Positions 62,725 through 64,000 of a DNA stretch of 64,000 nt are shown in pieces; the first letter of the stretch is position 1; the number at the start of each line of letters is the position of its first letter. The DNA comes from Flavobacteriaceae bacterium. GTDB lineage: Bacteria; Bacteroidota; Bacteroidia; Flavobacteriales; Flavobacteriaceae. A program made the position numbers and the translations under genes. Location: assembly GCA_021739635.1 (NCBI GenBank), contig JAIPBH010000002.1, forward strand, positions 1 through 64,000, written 5' to 3'. Below the pieces are notes generated by a model, which saw only the letters and a list, made by a program, of their open reading frames with translations, searched no databases and was not told where the DNA came from.

Positions 62725-64000
62725 CTAACAATCCGACAAATTGACGCCTACGGCTAAACCACCTTCAGAGGTTTCTTTGTATTTTGAGTTCATGTCTTTT
62801 GCTGTTTCCCACATGGTTGAAATAACTTTATCTAAAGGAACTTTTACATTTTTAGGATTAGTTTCTAAAGCCATTTCAGCAGCATTTATTGCTTTAATAG
62901 CTCCCATAGCATTACGCTCAATACAAGGTATTTGTACCAATCCACCAATAGGGTCACAGGTTAATCCTAAATGATGTTCCATAGCAATTTCGGCAGCAAT
63001 TAATACTTGCTCAGGTGTGCCACCAAGTAATTCTGTTAAAGCACCAGCAGCCATAGCTGATGATACGCCAATTTCGGCTTGACAACCACCCATAGCTGCA
63101 GAAATTGTTGCCCCTTTTTTAAAGATGCTACCAATTTCTCCAGCAACTAATAAGAATTTTTTAATATGTTTAAAATCGGCTTCATGGTTTTCAATAACCA
63201 TATAGTACATAAGCACAGCAGGAATAACGCCAGCGCTTCCATTAGTTGGAGCTGTTACAACACGACCTAAAGAGGCATTAACTTCATTTACACTTAATGC
63301 AAAACAGCTTACCCATTTTAGTATTTGCCTAAACTTAACCTCTGTCAATCGAATAGTTTCTAACCATTCTTGAGGATTACTATATGGTAAATCTCCTTTT
63401 AAGTTTTTCAGAATATCATTGGCACGTCTTCGTACATTTAAACCTCCAGGAAGATTACCTTCAGTATGACAACCAATATACATACACTCCAACATGGTAT
63501 TCCAGATGCGTTGTAATTCAAAGTCAATGGTTTCAATAGAACGAATGGATTTTTCGTTTTCTAATACAACATCAGAAATAGAAAGATTTAATTCTTTACA
63601 GTATGTTAAAAGTTCTGTTCCTAATTTTATGGGATATGGAAATGTGTTGAATATTTCTTTATTTCTTTTTGAATTTTTTCGTTCTTCTTTTACAACAAAT
63701 CCACCTCCAATAGAATAAAATGTTGATTTATGATTTTTGCCATTAATTACAGATGAAAACACTAAACTATTGGCATGAAAGGGTAAAAAATTTCTATTGA
63801 AAACAATCTGATTGTCAGGGTTAAATTCAAGAGTTTTTTCATTATTAAGAAGTATAGTATTGCTGTTTTTTATGTAAGCAATAATTTCATTAATGTTTTC
63901 AATTGGAATCAATTCAGGATTAGCACCACTTAATCCAAGCATAATGGCTAAATCAGTGGCATGTCCTTTTCCTGTTAATGATAACGACCCATATAAATCT
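62725..64000 (-). CDS. sdaA: L-serine ammonia-lyase (iron-sulfur), 5' end off the window
   Basis: An iron-sulfur L-serine dehydratase converting serine to pyruvate and ammonia. The visible C-terminal part contains [20 protein letters not shown]-like [20 protein letters not shown] and [18 protein letters not shown] with the cluster cysteines. Coding continues past the internal ATG at 63942 as [16 protein letters not shown] to the window edge, so the start lies outside and the N-terminal domain is cut. It is the single-chain type. Confidence 0.93.
   Translation of the reverse strand, partial: DLYGSLSLTGKGHATDLAIMLGLSGANPELIPIENINEIIAYIKNSNTILLNNEKTLEFNPDNQIVFNRNFLPFHANSLVFSSVINGKNHKSTFYSIGGGFVVKEERKNSKRNKEIFNTFPYPIKLGTELLTYCKELNLSISDVVLENEKSIRSIETIDFELQRIWNTMLECMYIGCHTEGNLPGGLNVRRRANDILKNLKGDLPYSNPQEWLETIRLTEVKFRQILKWVSCFALSVNEVNASLGRVVTAPTNGSAGVIPAVLMYYMVIENHEADFKHIKKFLLVAGEIGSIFKKGATISAAMGGCQAEIGVSSAMAAGALTELLGGTPEQVLIAAEIAMEHHLGLTCDPIGGLVQIPCIERNAMGAIKAINAAEMALETNPKNVKVPLDKVISTMWETAKDMNSKYKETSEGGLAVGVNLSDC

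Overview
The window comes from an AT-rich genome of the phylum Bacteroidota, almost certainly a marine-type Flavobacteriaceae. The evidence is promoters of the TTTG-N20-TAnnTTTG type, a type IX secretion C-terminal domain on a GH16 glucanase, a RibBA whose GTP cyclohydrolase half is degenerate, Bacteroidota-specific families (DUF6943, DUF6952, RteC) and the near absence of Shine-Dalgarno sequences.

Left part (1-6.1 kb). An IS3-family element has cut off the 5' end of a lutC-like LUD gene. Next come an eight-heme cytochrome c lipoprotein with HEAT and TPR repeats, a WYL regulator remnant, and a tripartite hipB-hipS-hipT toxin-antitoxin locus with three operators spaced exactly 40 bp apart. The stretch ends in a truncated dnaC-like gene fused to the last 19 codons of an unidentified gene. 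These look like remains of an older insertion beside a tRNA gene.

Middle part (6.1-37.75 kb). A 31.6 kb integrative island lies between two copies of an 18-bp repeat that is the 3' end of tRNA-Ser(UGA). The intact tRNA gene is at the right end, next to an IntDOT-like tyrosine recombinase that lacks the first catalytic Arg. The island holds: (a) an orphan conserved cassette (252-aa protein, DUF5675, two tiny membrane proteins); (b) a gene-free 1.4 kb region packed with inverted repeats, including two paralogous hairpins with equal 49-nt loops; (c) an FRG-domain gene; (d) a likely single transcription unit of AbiE toxin-antitoxin, HsdM, HsdS, Fic and HsdR plus an unknown 365-aa protein; (e) a DnaC-like ATPase, an initiator-like protein, an HTH protein and RteC; (f) a PD-(D/E)XK nuclease with an ATP-cone; (g) a long TetR-TolC-HlyD-ABC export operon. 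No relaxase, coupling protein or conjugation genes are present, so the island is not self-transmissible as seen. It carries its own terminator at the right end, replacing the tRNA terminator now displaced to 6.07 kb.

Right part (37.8-64 kb) is ordinary core chromosome: nitroreductase, a DegT-type aminotransferase, secreted GH16 glucanase, RibBA, LptF/G-type permease, LolA, FtsK, diacylglycerol kinase, a peroxide-defence group (Tpx, KatG, peroxiredoxin, thioredoxin), NhaC antiporter, a methionine gamma-lyase-like enzyme with a divergent Lrp regulator, a small membrane and histidine-kinase cluster, aldehyde dehydrogenase, RluA, PanB and a serine dehydratase running off the right edge.

The strongest leads are the structured non-coding region at 9.1-10.25 kb, the TAEL-type 12-bp repeats in hsdS that could switch restriction specificity, the AbiE/RM/Fic operon with its unknown last gene, and the tRNA-repairing architecture of the island ends.
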